Positions 45,092 through 52,954 of a stretch of 64,000 nucleotides of DNA are shown piece by piece (within the stretch, counting starts at the first letter, position 1; every line of letters starts with the position of its first letter). A program made the position numbers and the translations under genes. Origin of the DNA: a virus; the IMG/VR virus record IMGVR_UViG_3300005731_000013, positions 103,977 through 167,976 of that record; one strand, written 5' to 3'. The notes below the pieces were generated by a model. That model was not told where the DNA came from. It saw only the letters and a list, made by a program, of their open reading frames with translations, and did no database searches.

Positions 45092-45769
45092 TTATTTGTT
45101 TGAATTTACAATACTCATAAATTCGCCACGCAACGAGGCATCAGTTTTAAATGCGCCACCTAGCTTGCTTGTCACAGTGCTAGACCCAGTGTCTTCTACG
45201 CCACGGCTTTTAACGCAATAATGTGATGCATCTACAACCACTGCAACATTATCTGTGCCAAGAATATACTGCAATGCATGATATACTTGTTCAGTCAAAC
45301 GTTCTTGAATTTGAGGTCGTTTTGCGAAATATTCAACAACACGGTTGATTTTACTTAATCCCAATACTTTATCTTCTGGGATATATCCAACAGTAGCCAA
45401 ACCATCAATTACAACAAAATGGTGTTCACAATTTGATTGCACATTGATATTTCGTTCAATTACCATTTCGTCATATTTCATTTTATTTGCAACGGCTGTG
45501 CATTTAGGAAACGCTTCATAATCAAGCCCCCAAAAGATTTCGTTGACATACATTTTTGCTACTCGCTTAGGAGTTTCTACTAGACTGTCATCATTAAGAT
45601 CTAGTCCAAGGAGTGTCATAATTTGAGTGAAATGTTTTTCGATTTCAGTGATCTTTTCAGTTCGGTTCAGGTCACTGTCAATTGTTGGAGTCTCTACTCC
45701 ACATTCCACTAAATGTTTGTGAATTTGTTTACCCAACTCAGGGTCAGTTTTATTTTTATTAAATGCCAT
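45092..45769 (-). CDS. folE: GTP cyclohydrolase I
   Basis: 225 residues. It converts GTP to dihydroneopterin triphosphate, the first step to both folate and 7-deazaguanines. The zinc ligands are C114 and H117 in SNCEHHF and C185 in [25 protein letters not shown] is the conserved core and [14 protein letters not shown] the C-terminal substrate site. Start ATG has AAGGAAGGAA upstream. It lies just below the heptose genes, separated by a hairpin and a late-type promoter. With QueE and the QueD-like protein it probably feeds DNA base modification, though it could also support the phage ThyA/DHFR folate cycle. Confidence 0.94.
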   Translation of the reverse strand: MAFNKNKTDPELGKQIHKHLVECGVETPTIDSDLNRTEKITEIEKHFTQIMTLLGLDLNDDSLVETPKRVAKMYVNEIFWGLDYEAFPKCTAVANKMKYDEMVIERNINVQSNCEHHFVVIDGLATVGYIPEDKVLGLSKINRVVEYFAKRPQIQERLTEQVYHALQYILGTDNVAVVVDASHYCVKSRGVEDTGSSTVTSKLGGAFKTDASLRGEFMSIVNSNK

Positions 45770-45807
45770 AATTTATTCCTTCCTTACACGGTATATGGTT
45801 TTTATAT

Positions 45808-45839
45808 GTTGTTACCTTTGTGTAACAACTCTATTTATG
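45808..45839 (-). promoter_or_regulatory. Late-type promoter CATAAATA with adjoining hairpin
   Basis: On the - strand CATAAATA (45839-45832) begins directly after the HddA-like stop; a GTTGTTAC/GTAACAAC stem (45829-45808, 6-base loop) follows. The pair could end the heptose transcript, start a late folE transcript, or cap its 5' end. Confidence 0.45.
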
Positions 45840-45840
45840 A

Positions 45841-46851
45841 TTAGACTTTTATAATATGTGATTTACTATCAGTAAAATTGATAGAAATCACATTATTAGA
45901 TCCAAACTCATTTTTAAATTCTGGGATCAAAGCAGGATCTAATAAGAACATGACAAACCCGCCGCCACCAGCACCGAGTAATTTGCCGCCATATGCGCCC
46001 ATATCCATGCCCGTATTATATATATCATCAACAGTTGTATTTGTCACGCCATTACTTAAATTTTTCTTCAACGACCACCCTTGGTTGAGTAAGTTGCCTA
46101 ATTCTTTCATGACTTCCATATCGTCACTATCACGTTCTAAGATTGATTTGCCTTCAGCTGCCATATCATACATTGTACTTAGATATGATGCATTTGATCC
46201 TTGTTTGGTATGTTCGATTTGTTCAGATAAAATATTACTTGCATGGCGCACAATATCAGTATACACTAATATCATGCAACTATTTAATGTTGCTGCTCGT
46301 GATGCCGATAATTCTAGAGGTTGGCGGGCAATATCAATTTGATCATTATTCATTGCAAAATCATATCGTGCTAAGCCTCCATATGCTGCATGAGTTTGAT
46401 CTTGAACCCCAACATTTTCATTCAAAATATCTCGTTCTAAACGAATGGCATCAATCGCCAAGGTTTCTGCATTAGATACTGCATCATTATGTTTGAGTTG
46501 ATTGATCAAATTAATAAATCCAACTGTAAAACTAGATGAACTACCGAGGCCTGTCCCACCAGGAAGATCACTCACAGTATAAAATCCAGTTGGAACATCA
46601 TATTTGTGTTCACGCAAGACTTCACGAATGACTGGATGTGAGATTTCATCAATAGTGTCACAATCTTCAACAACACGATAACTGACTCGATATTTTTGCA
46701 TTGCAAATGGAGCCAAATCTGTCGCAGTAGTATATATATATTTGTCAATTGTGCCGCCTAATACTGCGCTAGGATTATTTTGAAAATATTCAGGATAATC
46801 TGTCCCGCCACCAAAAAAACTAACTCGTAATGGGGTTTTACTTATATACAT
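45841..46851 (-). CDS. hddA: Heptose-7-phosphate kinase (HddA-like, GHMP family)
   Basis: 336 residues, normal for HddA. It phosphorylates C1 of D-glycero-D-manno-heptose 7-phosphate with ATP. The opening ISKTPLRVSFFGGGTDYPEYF is typical of HddA/sugar GHMP kinases, the phosphate loop is PGGTGLGSSSSFT (97-109), and GAYGGKLLGAGGGGFVMF is the C-terminal GHMP motif. It overlaps the fusion gene upstream by 14 bases. With GmhA and the HddC-GmhB fusion it makes activated heptose. A fucose kinase-type relative cannot be wholly excluded, but the neighbours settle it. Confidence 0.88.
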   Translation of the reverse strand: MYISKTPLRVSFFGGGTDYPEYFQNNPSAVLGGTIDKYIYTTATDLAPFAMQKYRVSYRVVEDCDTIDEISHPVIREVLREHKYDVPTGFYTVSDLPGGTGLGSSSSFTVGFINLINQLKHNDAVSNAETLAIDAIRLERDILNENVGVQDQTHAAYGGLARYDFAMNNDQIDIARQPLELSASRAATLNSCMILVYTDIVRHASNILSEQIEHTKQGSNASYLSTMYDMAAEGKSILERDSDDMEVMKELGNLLNQGWSLKKNLSNGVTNTTVDDIYNTGMDMGAYGGKLLGAGGGGFVMFLLDPALIPEFKNEFGSNNVISINFTDSKSHIIKV

Positions 46852-48010
46852 TGTTAATTAAATCCTTAAAGCTTTCGAAGATGTTACCTCCGTTAAATTT
46901 GTATCCTGCTATACCTGCATTATTCGCAGCTTGAACATCTATATCTTTATCACCAATCATAAAACTATGATCAATATCAATATTCCATTCAACAAACAAT
47001 TCATTGAGCATACCAGCATTTGGTTTACGTCTAGGGCCATCTTTATCAATACAATATTTGATGCCATCTATATGTCCGCCAACCTTACATAAATTATACT
47101 GCATTTCTCTAAAGAAATCAAGAACATAGTGCTCATTAAAATGACCTTTACTGACACCAGCTTGATTAGATACAATGAATACATAATATCCTGCTTGATT
47201 TGCAGCCAATATAAGTTCTTTAGCCCCATCAATCCATCGCAAATCATCTGGCAGATGAGTATAACCATCATCATGATTTAACGTTCCATCTCTATCTAAA
47301 AACAAGGCAGGCCGCTTGATATGCGATATCAATTCTGTTTGTGCTAATGCATAATCGTCAGGCACACCAATATCAATGAAATATGCGTCTGCATCACAGA
47401 ATGACGCTTGCATTTGATGATCGTGTGCCACTTTGGGCATGATATCATTTTCTAAGGAAATGAATGTATTTGTTGGCAAATCGTGAAGTATACTTTTGCA
47501 AATAGTGTAAACACCACCATTTATATAATTAGGTGTAGCAATATCATCACGTTGGACAAAATTTGTAATCAGGTTACCGTCGAGTTGCAATGTATCATAT
47601 CTAGATGCATTTTTTACATGCCTTACGGCAACTATCATACCAGCCTTAACAGGTGACATCATGCTGGTTAAATCGACATCTAACCAGCTATCGCCATTGC
47701 GGACAAGAAAAAAATCATCCAAATAATCAAGCGCATTTACTAATCCGCCGCCCGTGCCCAATGGAGTATTTTCAATGATTACTTTTATTGTAGCATGGTT
47801 CATTTTTTTATTATGATAATAGTTATAAATTTTGTCGCCCAAATGCCCTGCCAACAAAATTATTTCTTCAAAACCATAACGAACAGTATCTTGAATAAGA
47901 TAATCTAAGAATGGCTTTCCTGCTACATCAAGAAATGGTTTGGGTGTGTTCGCTGTTAAATCACCCAAACGTGTTCCTTTGCCGCCACATAATATGACAG
48001 CTTGTTTCAA
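46838..48010 (-). CDS. Heptose-1-phosphate nucleotidyltransferase / heptose bisphosphatase fusion (HddC-GmhB-like)
   Basis: 390 residues with two enzymes. Residues 1-230 are a sugar nucleotidyltransferase: LCGGKGTRLGDLTANTPKPFLDVAGKPF, then GTGGGLVNAL and VRNGDSWLDVDL. Residues 233-390 are a HAD phosphatase of the GmhB/histidinol-phosphatase type: ALFLDRDGTLNHD, FIVSNQAGVSKG and MIGDKDIDVQAANNAG. The zinc loop cysteines of classical GmhB are missing (KYCIDKDGPRRKPNAGM). The pair would remove the 7-phosphate and then add a nucleotide (GDP by analogy to HddC) to heptose 1-phosphate. It overlaps both neighbours. The fusion is in one frame with no sign of error. Confidence 0.85.
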   Translation of the reverse strand: MKQAVILCGGKGTRLGDLTANTPKPFLDVAGKPFLDYLIQDTVRYGFEEIILLAGHLGDKIYNYYHNKKMNHATIKVIIENTPLGTGGGLVNALDYLDDFFLVRNGDSWLDVDLTSMMSPVKAGMIVAVRHVKNASRYDTLQLDGNLITNFVQRDDIATPNYINGGVYTICKSILHDLPTNTFISLENDIMPKVAHDHQMQASFCDADAYFIDIGVPDDYALAQTELISHIKRPALFLDRDGTLNHDDGYTHLPDDLRWIDGAKELILAANQAGYYVFIVSNQAGVSKGHFNEHYVLDFFREMQYNLCKVGGHIDGIKYCIDKDGPRRKPNAGMLNELFVEWNIDIDHSFMIGDKDIDVQAANNAGIAGYKFNGGNIFESFKDLINNVYK

Positions 48011-48567
48011 AATAATGCATCCTCAATAATGGCACAAATCAAATGACCAATTGTGATATGGCATTCTTGAATATGATTAGTTTTATCACTTGGGGCTTTG
48101 ATCATATAATCTGATAATTCATCCAATGCACCAATATTCATACCAGTCAAACCAACAGTATGAATTCCCATTCTTCGAGCAGTCTCGAATGAGTTAATAA
48201 CATTTTTACTATTTCCACTGGTTGACAATCCAATCAAAACATCACCCAATGTTCCAATACCTGACAATTGTCTAGCAAAAACTTCATCATACCCATAGTC
48301 ATTACCAATAGCAGTTAATGCAGAAGTATCTACAGTCAATGCAATAGCAGGCAATGGTTGACGATCTTTCAAAAATCGTCCCATCAGTTCAGCTGCAAGG
48401 TGTTGTGAATCTGCTGCACTACCACCATTACCACAAAAGATTACTTTATTGCCGTTATCTAATGCTTTAATGCAAATATCAGCGACTTTTTGAATATCTG
48501 TTTCAAGTTCTGATAATTTACCAATAGTTTGTTCTGTTGTCTTGATATAATTTTTAATATCAATCAT
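48007..48567 (-). CDS. gmhA: Sedoheptulose-7-phosphate isomerase
   Basis: 186 residues, the normal GmhA length. It turns sedoheptulose 7-phosphate into D-glycero-D-manno-heptose 7-phosphate, the first step of the pathway. The SIS fold shows FCGNGGSAADSQHLAAELMGRF (45-65), then LTAIGNDYGYDEVFARQL and LIGLSTSGNSKNVI, with the catalytic-type His in ECHITIGHLICAIIE. It overlaps the fusion gene and the glycosyltransferase gene by 4 bases each, so all are translated as a set. Confidence 0.93.
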   Translation of the reverse strand: MIDIKNYIKTTEQTIGKLSELETDIQKVADICIKALDNGNKVIFCGNGGSAADSQHLAAELMGRFLKDRQPLPAIALTVDTSALTAIGNDYGYDEVFARQLSGIGTLGDVLIGLSTSGNSKNVINSFETARRMGIHTVGLTGMNIGALDELSDYMIKAPSDKTNHIQECHITIGHLICAIIEDALF

Positions 48568-49628
48568 TTTGTTTTCCTTACCATATTTTCAATCATAATG
48601 TTAGGTGAAATATATTTTTGAATTTTTGTGATCTGTTTCGATAGCAATGCATCATAATAATCATAGTTATCAATTTTATCTTGAATGAATGCAATAATAT
48701 CATCTTTGTGCTTATCATAAGCATCAAATGATGTTGTCCATTCACTCGGATATTTAAATTCATCAAAATAAATTTCACTATAAGCACAACGATCAGGAAC
48801 AATAGGAATACATCCAACTAACGAACCTTCAATCATACTCATACCTAGATTCTCATGTAATGAACAACTGAAAACAATTTTACTTGATGCAAGTTTTGCA
48901 TAATATTCATCTTTTGATAATTGATGTTTTTGTGTGATGAATACGTCGAATATATCACTTAAATCTTCTGCAATTTCAGGTTGTTTGTCATCATTATAAC
49001 GGTGTGGCCACATAATAGTATCAGTTTTAGTTGTTGTATTGTATTTAGACAAAATGTCAAAAAGATACATATATGGCTGTCCACTGAATACAGCCCTATG
49101 ATGAAATTCAGAAGAAATATTTAAATTCGTTAGGAACATATCACGATGAAATTCACTAGCAAAGTAAGTTGCATCACAAGCATAAAATAAACTGCGTTCA
49201 AAATCATGAGGCCATTCCTCTCGCATTTTATAACCTAAAATGTCACTTGGGTCATATGCACCAGCATGTGCAATGCTATGAATTTTCCAGTTTGTCCCCA
49301 TCAAATCACGCATATACGCAATTTGGATGATTACAGGATTCCAAAAATCTGTAAACAAAAATACAGCGTCATCTGCCACATTACCAGCCTCAAATAATTT
49401 GACAAACTCAAGAACTTGTGAACTTTTCCAATAATTTGTATCAGTAAAATTCAAGAATGCACCACTTGTTGTTGTTTGTGAGTTCTGTTGCCCAGCAATT
49501 GAATAGACAGTGCCGCTATCACCAACACTGTCTAAATAATTTTGGATATAAACAGGAACCTCATCAAACCATTGTTTGGTGTAGCGAGCATCTAATGGCT
49601 CCAATGGAAAAATAATAATGTCTGTCAT
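48564..49628 (-). CDS. GT-B glycosyltransferase, candidate heptosyltransferase
   Basis: 354 residues after AAGGAATATT. The C-terminal domain has FSCSLHENLGMSMIEGSLVGCIPIVPD, the donor-binding E-x7-E type segment of GT-B enzymes (GT4-like); the N-terminal half is a Rossmann-like acceptor domain. It starts 8 bases after DpdA and overlaps gmhA, so it is the likely user of the activated heptose made by the next three genes. The acceptor could be modified DNA, a host glycan or a virion protein; DpdA upstream makes DNA worth testing. Confidence 0.72.
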   Translation of the reverse strand: MTDIIIFPLEPLDARYTKQWFDEVPVYIQNYLDSVGDSGTVYSIAGQQNSQTTTSGAFLNFTDTNYWKSSQVLEFVKLFEAGNVADDAVFLFTDFWNPVIIQIAYMRDLMGTNWKIHSIAHAGAYDPSDILGYKMREEWPHDFERSLFYACDATYFASEFHRDMFLTNLNISSEFHHRAVFSGQPYMYLFDILSKYNTTTKTDTIMWPHRYNDDKQPEIAEDLSDIFDVFITQKHQLSKDEYYAKLASSKIVFSCSLHENLGMSMIEGSLVGCIPIVPDRCAYSEIYFDEFKYPSEWTTSFDAYDKHKDDIIAFIQDKIDNYDYYDALLSKQITKIQKYISPNIMIENMVRKTK

Positions 49629-49636
49629 AATATTCC

Positions 49637-51202
49637 TTATTTAAAATCGAATAGATTGTTTACAATAGCAGTTGTGTCACGATATCCTTTAACAATACTT
49701 TGGCTATCTAAATACTCTGCTGCACTATCAATTACATCCATTGGCGTTTCACTAGTCAATGCATCTTCAATAATCTGATTTGTGACTAGAATATCTGATT
49801 TAGTCCAATGGTCAAGAATAACAGATTTCAATTTATTTTTTCTGTTCTTCTTCAATTGCATGTAATCTTGTAATTCAATACCGTCAAATGTTTTGCGTGA
49901 TAAATCAACTGTTTGGTTCACTTGCTGCAATGTTTCAATAGTCTTATATACATTATGTGCCATCACATAAAGATATGTTGACGTATCCCAACTAGTTCTG
50001 CCGACCTTGTTGATTTTATTTTTAGTTCCCTGTGACTCCCACAACTCTGCATCATTAAGCAACTCTTTATCACGCAATGCGTCAGATAAATTGAATTCTT
50101 CTTCAATATCCAATAGGTGGTGATGATTTTCTTGTTGCTTGCGAATCCAAGCCTCTTTTAATGCCTCTGCATTTGGAACACCATGTTCATATACACATAG
50201 ATCTCCAGCTGTCAGACGTTGATAGATAGGGCTCATATTAGGCATTGGAATATCACTCCCCGCATACCGCTTATCATCAACAACCGCATTTGAACTTGCA
50301 ATGAATTTTTCATTGTTCAGCAAAATATTATTATAATGTTGCCCCTTAGTGGCCATAATAAATGCGCTTGCTGCATCATAACTTACATTAATGTCAGGGT
50401 TTACAGTGTTTCTCAAAACACGTTGGATCGTAGTATAATAGCTTGCATATTCAACACGACTAACTCCGAGATAATGTAGCCAATCTTGTTCGCCTTGTTG
50501 CATGAGATTATGGTCTCTCATCCATACCAACAATTTAAGAATAACAACTAAATTTTTACTTGTTGATCCTCCGAAACCGAAACCATCAAATGCATAATCT
50601 TTGACATGATCAAACCAATATTTGGCCTCGTCAACAGTTCGTCCTTGCATAGAATTTAGAAATTTAGTCTGATATTTACGATGCTTTAGAAACCATTCAT
50701 TATTGAATTTTGTATAATCCAAACATTGATCAAAACTGGTAATTCCATTTCTTGAACTATATGGTTCACTAGCAGCAAGCGTTGGAATATCGAGTGTCAT
50801 ACTATAATCGGCAGTATGTTCAAGCCAATTCAAAATCTTATGACGAGTGTCATCATTTGTATAAAAATTGTCCCAATCTTGCTTTAGGATACCTGTAATG
50901 ATCTGGAATCCGCCTGAGTCGCCCAAAATAAAGCTATGATTGCGATCACGTTGCTGCACCATTGCTTCTTCAATATCACTTTTTGCAGTATCGAGTTGAG
51001 CATGACCAGCTGAATAGAGACCATATTTGTAACTGAAATAATTATCTTTTGGTTTTAAAAAATCAAGCCCATCGAGTCCTAGTTCAAATCCTGGCGGGCA
51101 CCGTGTATCAGAATTGGCGAGTGTGCCTGTGTAAAAGCCACTGATACTTGGCATAAAGATGCTATAATCTTTTTGGCTGGTATTGAAATCAACCTGCATC
51201 AT
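49637..51202 (-). CDS. dpdA: DpdA/TGT-like deazaguanine DNA transglycosylase
   Basis: 521 residues after AGGAGAATAATAAA. FILGDSGGFQII (92-102) is the base-binding DSGGFQ motif of the tRNA-guanine transglycosylase superfamily, TLDIPT places D138 as a candidate acidic catalytic residue, and NSMQGRTVDEAKYWF ... FDGFGFGGS and WLHYLGVSR match the barrel motifs further on. The zinc-binding Cys set of bacterial TGT is not visible, as in phage DpdA forms. The family swaps guanine for a 7-deazaguanine in DNA. It is the first gene of an operon with the heptose genes, behind a near-perfect promoter. Confidence 0.82.
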   Translation of the reverse strand: MMQVDFNTSQKDYSIFMPSISGFYTGTLANSDTRCPPGFELGLDGLDFLKPKDNYFSYKYGLYSAGHAQLDTAKSDIEEAMVQQRDRNHSFILGDSGGFQIITGILKQDWDNFYTNDDTRHKILNWLEHTADYSMTLDIPTLAASEPYSSRNGITSFDQCLDYTKFNNEWFLKHRKYQTKFLNSMQGRTVDEAKYWFDHVKDYAFDGFGFGGSTSKNLVVILKLLVWMRDHNLMQQGEQDWLHYLGVSRVEYASYYTTIQRVLRNTVNPDINVSYDAASAFIMATKGQHYNNILLNNEKFIASSNAVVDDKRYAGSDIPMPNMSPIYQRLTAGDLCVYEHGVPNAEALKEAWIRKQQENHHHLLDIEEEFNLSDALRDKELLNDAELWESQGTKNKINKVGRTSWDTSTYLYVMAHNVYKTIETLQQVNQTVDLSRKTFDGIELQDYMQLKKNRKNKLKSVILDHWTKSDILVTNQIIEDALTSETPMDVIDSAAEYLDSQSIVKGYRDTTAIVNNLFDFK

Positions 51203-51266
51203 TTTATTATTCTCCTGATAATATCTATCGAATGATCAAATAATATTGCCCTCGATTTATCTAATG

Positions 51267-51318
51267 ATTATAGCAGGTTAGCAAACCTACGTCAAGTAAA
51301 TTTATTAACCTGCTATAA
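51267..51318 (-). promoter_or_regulatory. Strong sigma70 promoter TTGACG-17-TATAAT inside an inverted repeat
   Basis: On the - strand TTGACG (51295-51290), 17 bases and a perfect TATAAT (51272-51267) drive dpdA. The 13-bp arms TTATAGCAGGTTA (51268-51280) and its complement (51306-51318) flank the -35, so the -10 is part of one arm. It may be an operator or the terminator of the upstream gene doubling as a promoter. Confidence 0.8.
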
Positions 51319-51331
51319 TGTATAATTTTAA

Positions 51332-51610
51332 TTAGGCTGGATAGTTTTGAAACATGCCTACATGGATTTTTAGTTTTTTGGGACTACGCATAGGTGACAT
51401 ACGAATATTAATGTCAAATGTATATGCATTTGGACGATTTGTAATGTCAATGCTGAAGTCATAAATCAGCTTTTCTTTTTGAAGATCATTCAAATACGCA
51501 ACAAATAGTTTACGAACTGGCAACGCTGTCCGTCGTTCTAGAATACCGTCCCAAGGCTCGATAATTTTGAGCAAGTCGTATTTGATGTCATTAAGGCTGA
51601 TGTTGTTCAT
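51332..51610 (-). CDS. Conserved small phage protein
   Basis: 92 residues: LLKIIEPWDGILERRTALPVRKLFVAYLNDLQKEKLIYDFSIDITNRPNAYTFDINIRMSP. The helix plus beta pattern is compact. It sits between the QueD-like gene and the dpdA promoter. The last 50 residues loosely recall tail-sheath C-terminal domains, but this is too weak for a call. No function assigned. Confidence 0.6.
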   Translation of the reverse strand: MNNISLNDIKYDLLKIIEPWDGILERRTALPVRKLFVAYLNDLQKEKLIYDFSIDITNRPNAYTFDINIRMSPMRSPKKLKIHVGMFQNYPA

Positions 51611-51644
51611 TTGTTTTTATCCTTATTAAACAAAGTGGTTAATA

Positions 51645-52058
51645 TTAGTTTGTTGACGCAAAAATCAAAGTTGCACCATTTTCATTGTCTTCACTGACAG
51701 TGATCTCTATGCTGCGCCCTGGATATTTGTCATGAATTGTTTCTGCGAGTTCTTGTGCGATCATTTCACAGCTTTTATAATCCAATTTCAACGTTTGTTC
51801 TGCATAGAGCTTTTCAAGCCATCGTTTGAATTGAATAAACTCAATATCTCGATCGTCATGAAATACTTCAATCGCAACTTTGAAATGAAACATGTGGCGA
51901 TGAGGATAACCCAAAAAGCTGACGTCATATTCATCATTTGTTGCCAACTTTGGGTCTTCCAATGCTGCTGGATATTTATGAATTCCTTCTTTTTGGAATT
52001 GCACAAATATCATACTATTTTTCAAAACCAATTTTTGAGTTGAGTTTTGAGTTGTCAT
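51645..52058 (-). CDS. QueD-like (6-carboxytetrahydropterin synthase fold) protein
   Basis: 137 residues after AAGGAGATTAATAA. HRHMFHFKVAIEVFH corresponds to the HGHxYxVxV zinc strand of QueD/PTPS, GIHKYP could supply the first zinc His, YKSCEMIAQELAETI matches the PTxExLA helix, and ITVSEDNENGATL the substrate Glu strand. The catalytic Cys that normally stands a few residues before HGH is absent (SFLGYPHRH). It may be a divergent phage QueD with another general base, or a related pterin enzyme. Deazaguanine genes on both sides support QueD. Confidence 0.6.
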   Translation of the reverse strand: MTTQNSTQKLVLKNSMIFVQFQKEGIHKYPAALEDPKLATNDEYDVSFLGYPHRHMFHFKVAIEVFHDDRDIEFIQFKRWLEKLYAEQTLKLDYKSCEMIAQELAETIHDKYPGRSIEITVSEDNENGATLIFASTN

Positions 52059-52082
52059 TTATTAATCTCCTTAATGACCAGG

Positions 52083-52268
52083 TTATAAATTGTAATCTTC
52101 AATTACACGAAATATACTACATAAAGGATATTTGTGTGTAATGCGTTTGTTGTCTTTTTCAAACATAACACAATACATTGGCCCTTTTGTATATGCATTT
52201 ATTACTGTGTCATACACAATTGGTTGACTAGTTTCATTACGATGTATTTCAATCATGTTCGTCTTCAT
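52083..52268 (-). CDS. Hypothetical small protein
   Basis: 61 residues, overlapping the upstream gene by 20 bases. VYDTVINAYTKGPMYCVMFEKDNKRITHKYPLCSIFRVIEDY is beta-rich, with two cysteines but no metal motif. Unknown function. Confidence 0.5.
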   Translation of the reverse strand: MKTNMIEIHRNETSQPIVYDTVINAYTKGPMYCVMFEKDNKRITHKYPLCSIFRVIEDYNL

Positions 52269-52524
52269 CCACTATAATTGATTTTATGTTTGTTGTCAAT
52301 AGGTTCGTGTCATCCAAACTGCTTTGCTCATCTAAATTATCAGTATCATTCGACTCTACATCAACCAAGCCTTCACGTTGTGCTCTGGCTTGTTCAATTT
52401 TAAGTATTTCCCATAATTTCCAATCCATTGATTTCAATGTTTCTAGAAGAACTGTTTGAAATTCAGTTTGGGTATTTTCTTGATTTTGCTCGTTATCATC
52501 TATTAGACGAATTTTTTTGACCAT
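52249..52524 (-). CDS. Hypothetical acidic protein
   Basis: 91 residues, highly acidic and Asn/Gln-rich. A central FQTVLLETLKSMDWKLWEILKIEQARAQRE helix could mediate binding, with disordered acidic ends. No family recognised. It follows the nucleotidyltransferase gene by 12 bases. Confidence 0.5.
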   Translation of the reverse strand: MVKKIRLIDDNEQNQENTQTEFQTVLLETLKSMDWKLWEILKIEQARAQREGLVDVESNDTDNLDEQSSLDDTNLLTTNIKSIIVDEDEHD

Positions 52525-52536
52525 GTTTATTTACTT

Positions 52537-52953
52537 TCATGTATTGAGACGATTGCGCAATTCTGAACTTGAAAAACGATGGTCACGTTTATTGAAATAT
52601 AACTGAATACCACGCTTCTTACATATATCTTTTCCTGTAAAATCTTTATCTTTATATTCGTCACCTAAGATACGAACATCAATTTGCACAAGTGATAAAA
52701 TGTCTTCTAAATCTTGTTCAGTTTCATATGGAATAATTTCATCAACATATTTGACTGCTGATAATTGCACATATCGTTCTACTAAAGTCTGGACAGGTGA
52801 ATTTTTATGTTCTCTGTCCAGACTTGGGTTTACCTGCAACCCCACAATAAGACGATTACATGTTGCAGCTGATTCACGTAACATTGCAATATGCCCTGCA
52901 TGTAATAGATCAAATGCTGAACATGTAAATCCTGTGTTGTAAGGTGCTGACAT
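52537..52953 (-). CDS. TagD/HldE-C type cytidylyltransferase-like protein
   Basis: 138 residues, the size of glycerol-3-phosphate cytidylyltransferase. FDLLHAGHIAML is the HxGH nucleotide-binding motif, LIVGLQVNPS a core strand, VRILGDEYKDKDFTG the substrate segment and FSSSELRNRL the ISSTxLR-like end. It joins a sugar- or polyol-phosphate to CMP or AMP. Heptose genes on the same strand make a heptose-phosphate (HldE-like) or alditol-phosphate substrate plausible, but the sequence does not choose. It lies 1 base after the clamp gene stop region. Confidence 0.78.
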   Translation of the reverse strand: MSAPYNTGFTCSAFDLLHAGHIAMLRESAATCNRLIVGLQVNPSLDREHKNSPVQTLVERYVQLSAVKYVDEIIPYETEQDLEDILSLVQIDVRILGDEYKDKDFTGKDICKKRGIQLYFNKRDHRFSSSELRNRLNT

Positions 52954-52954
52954 A

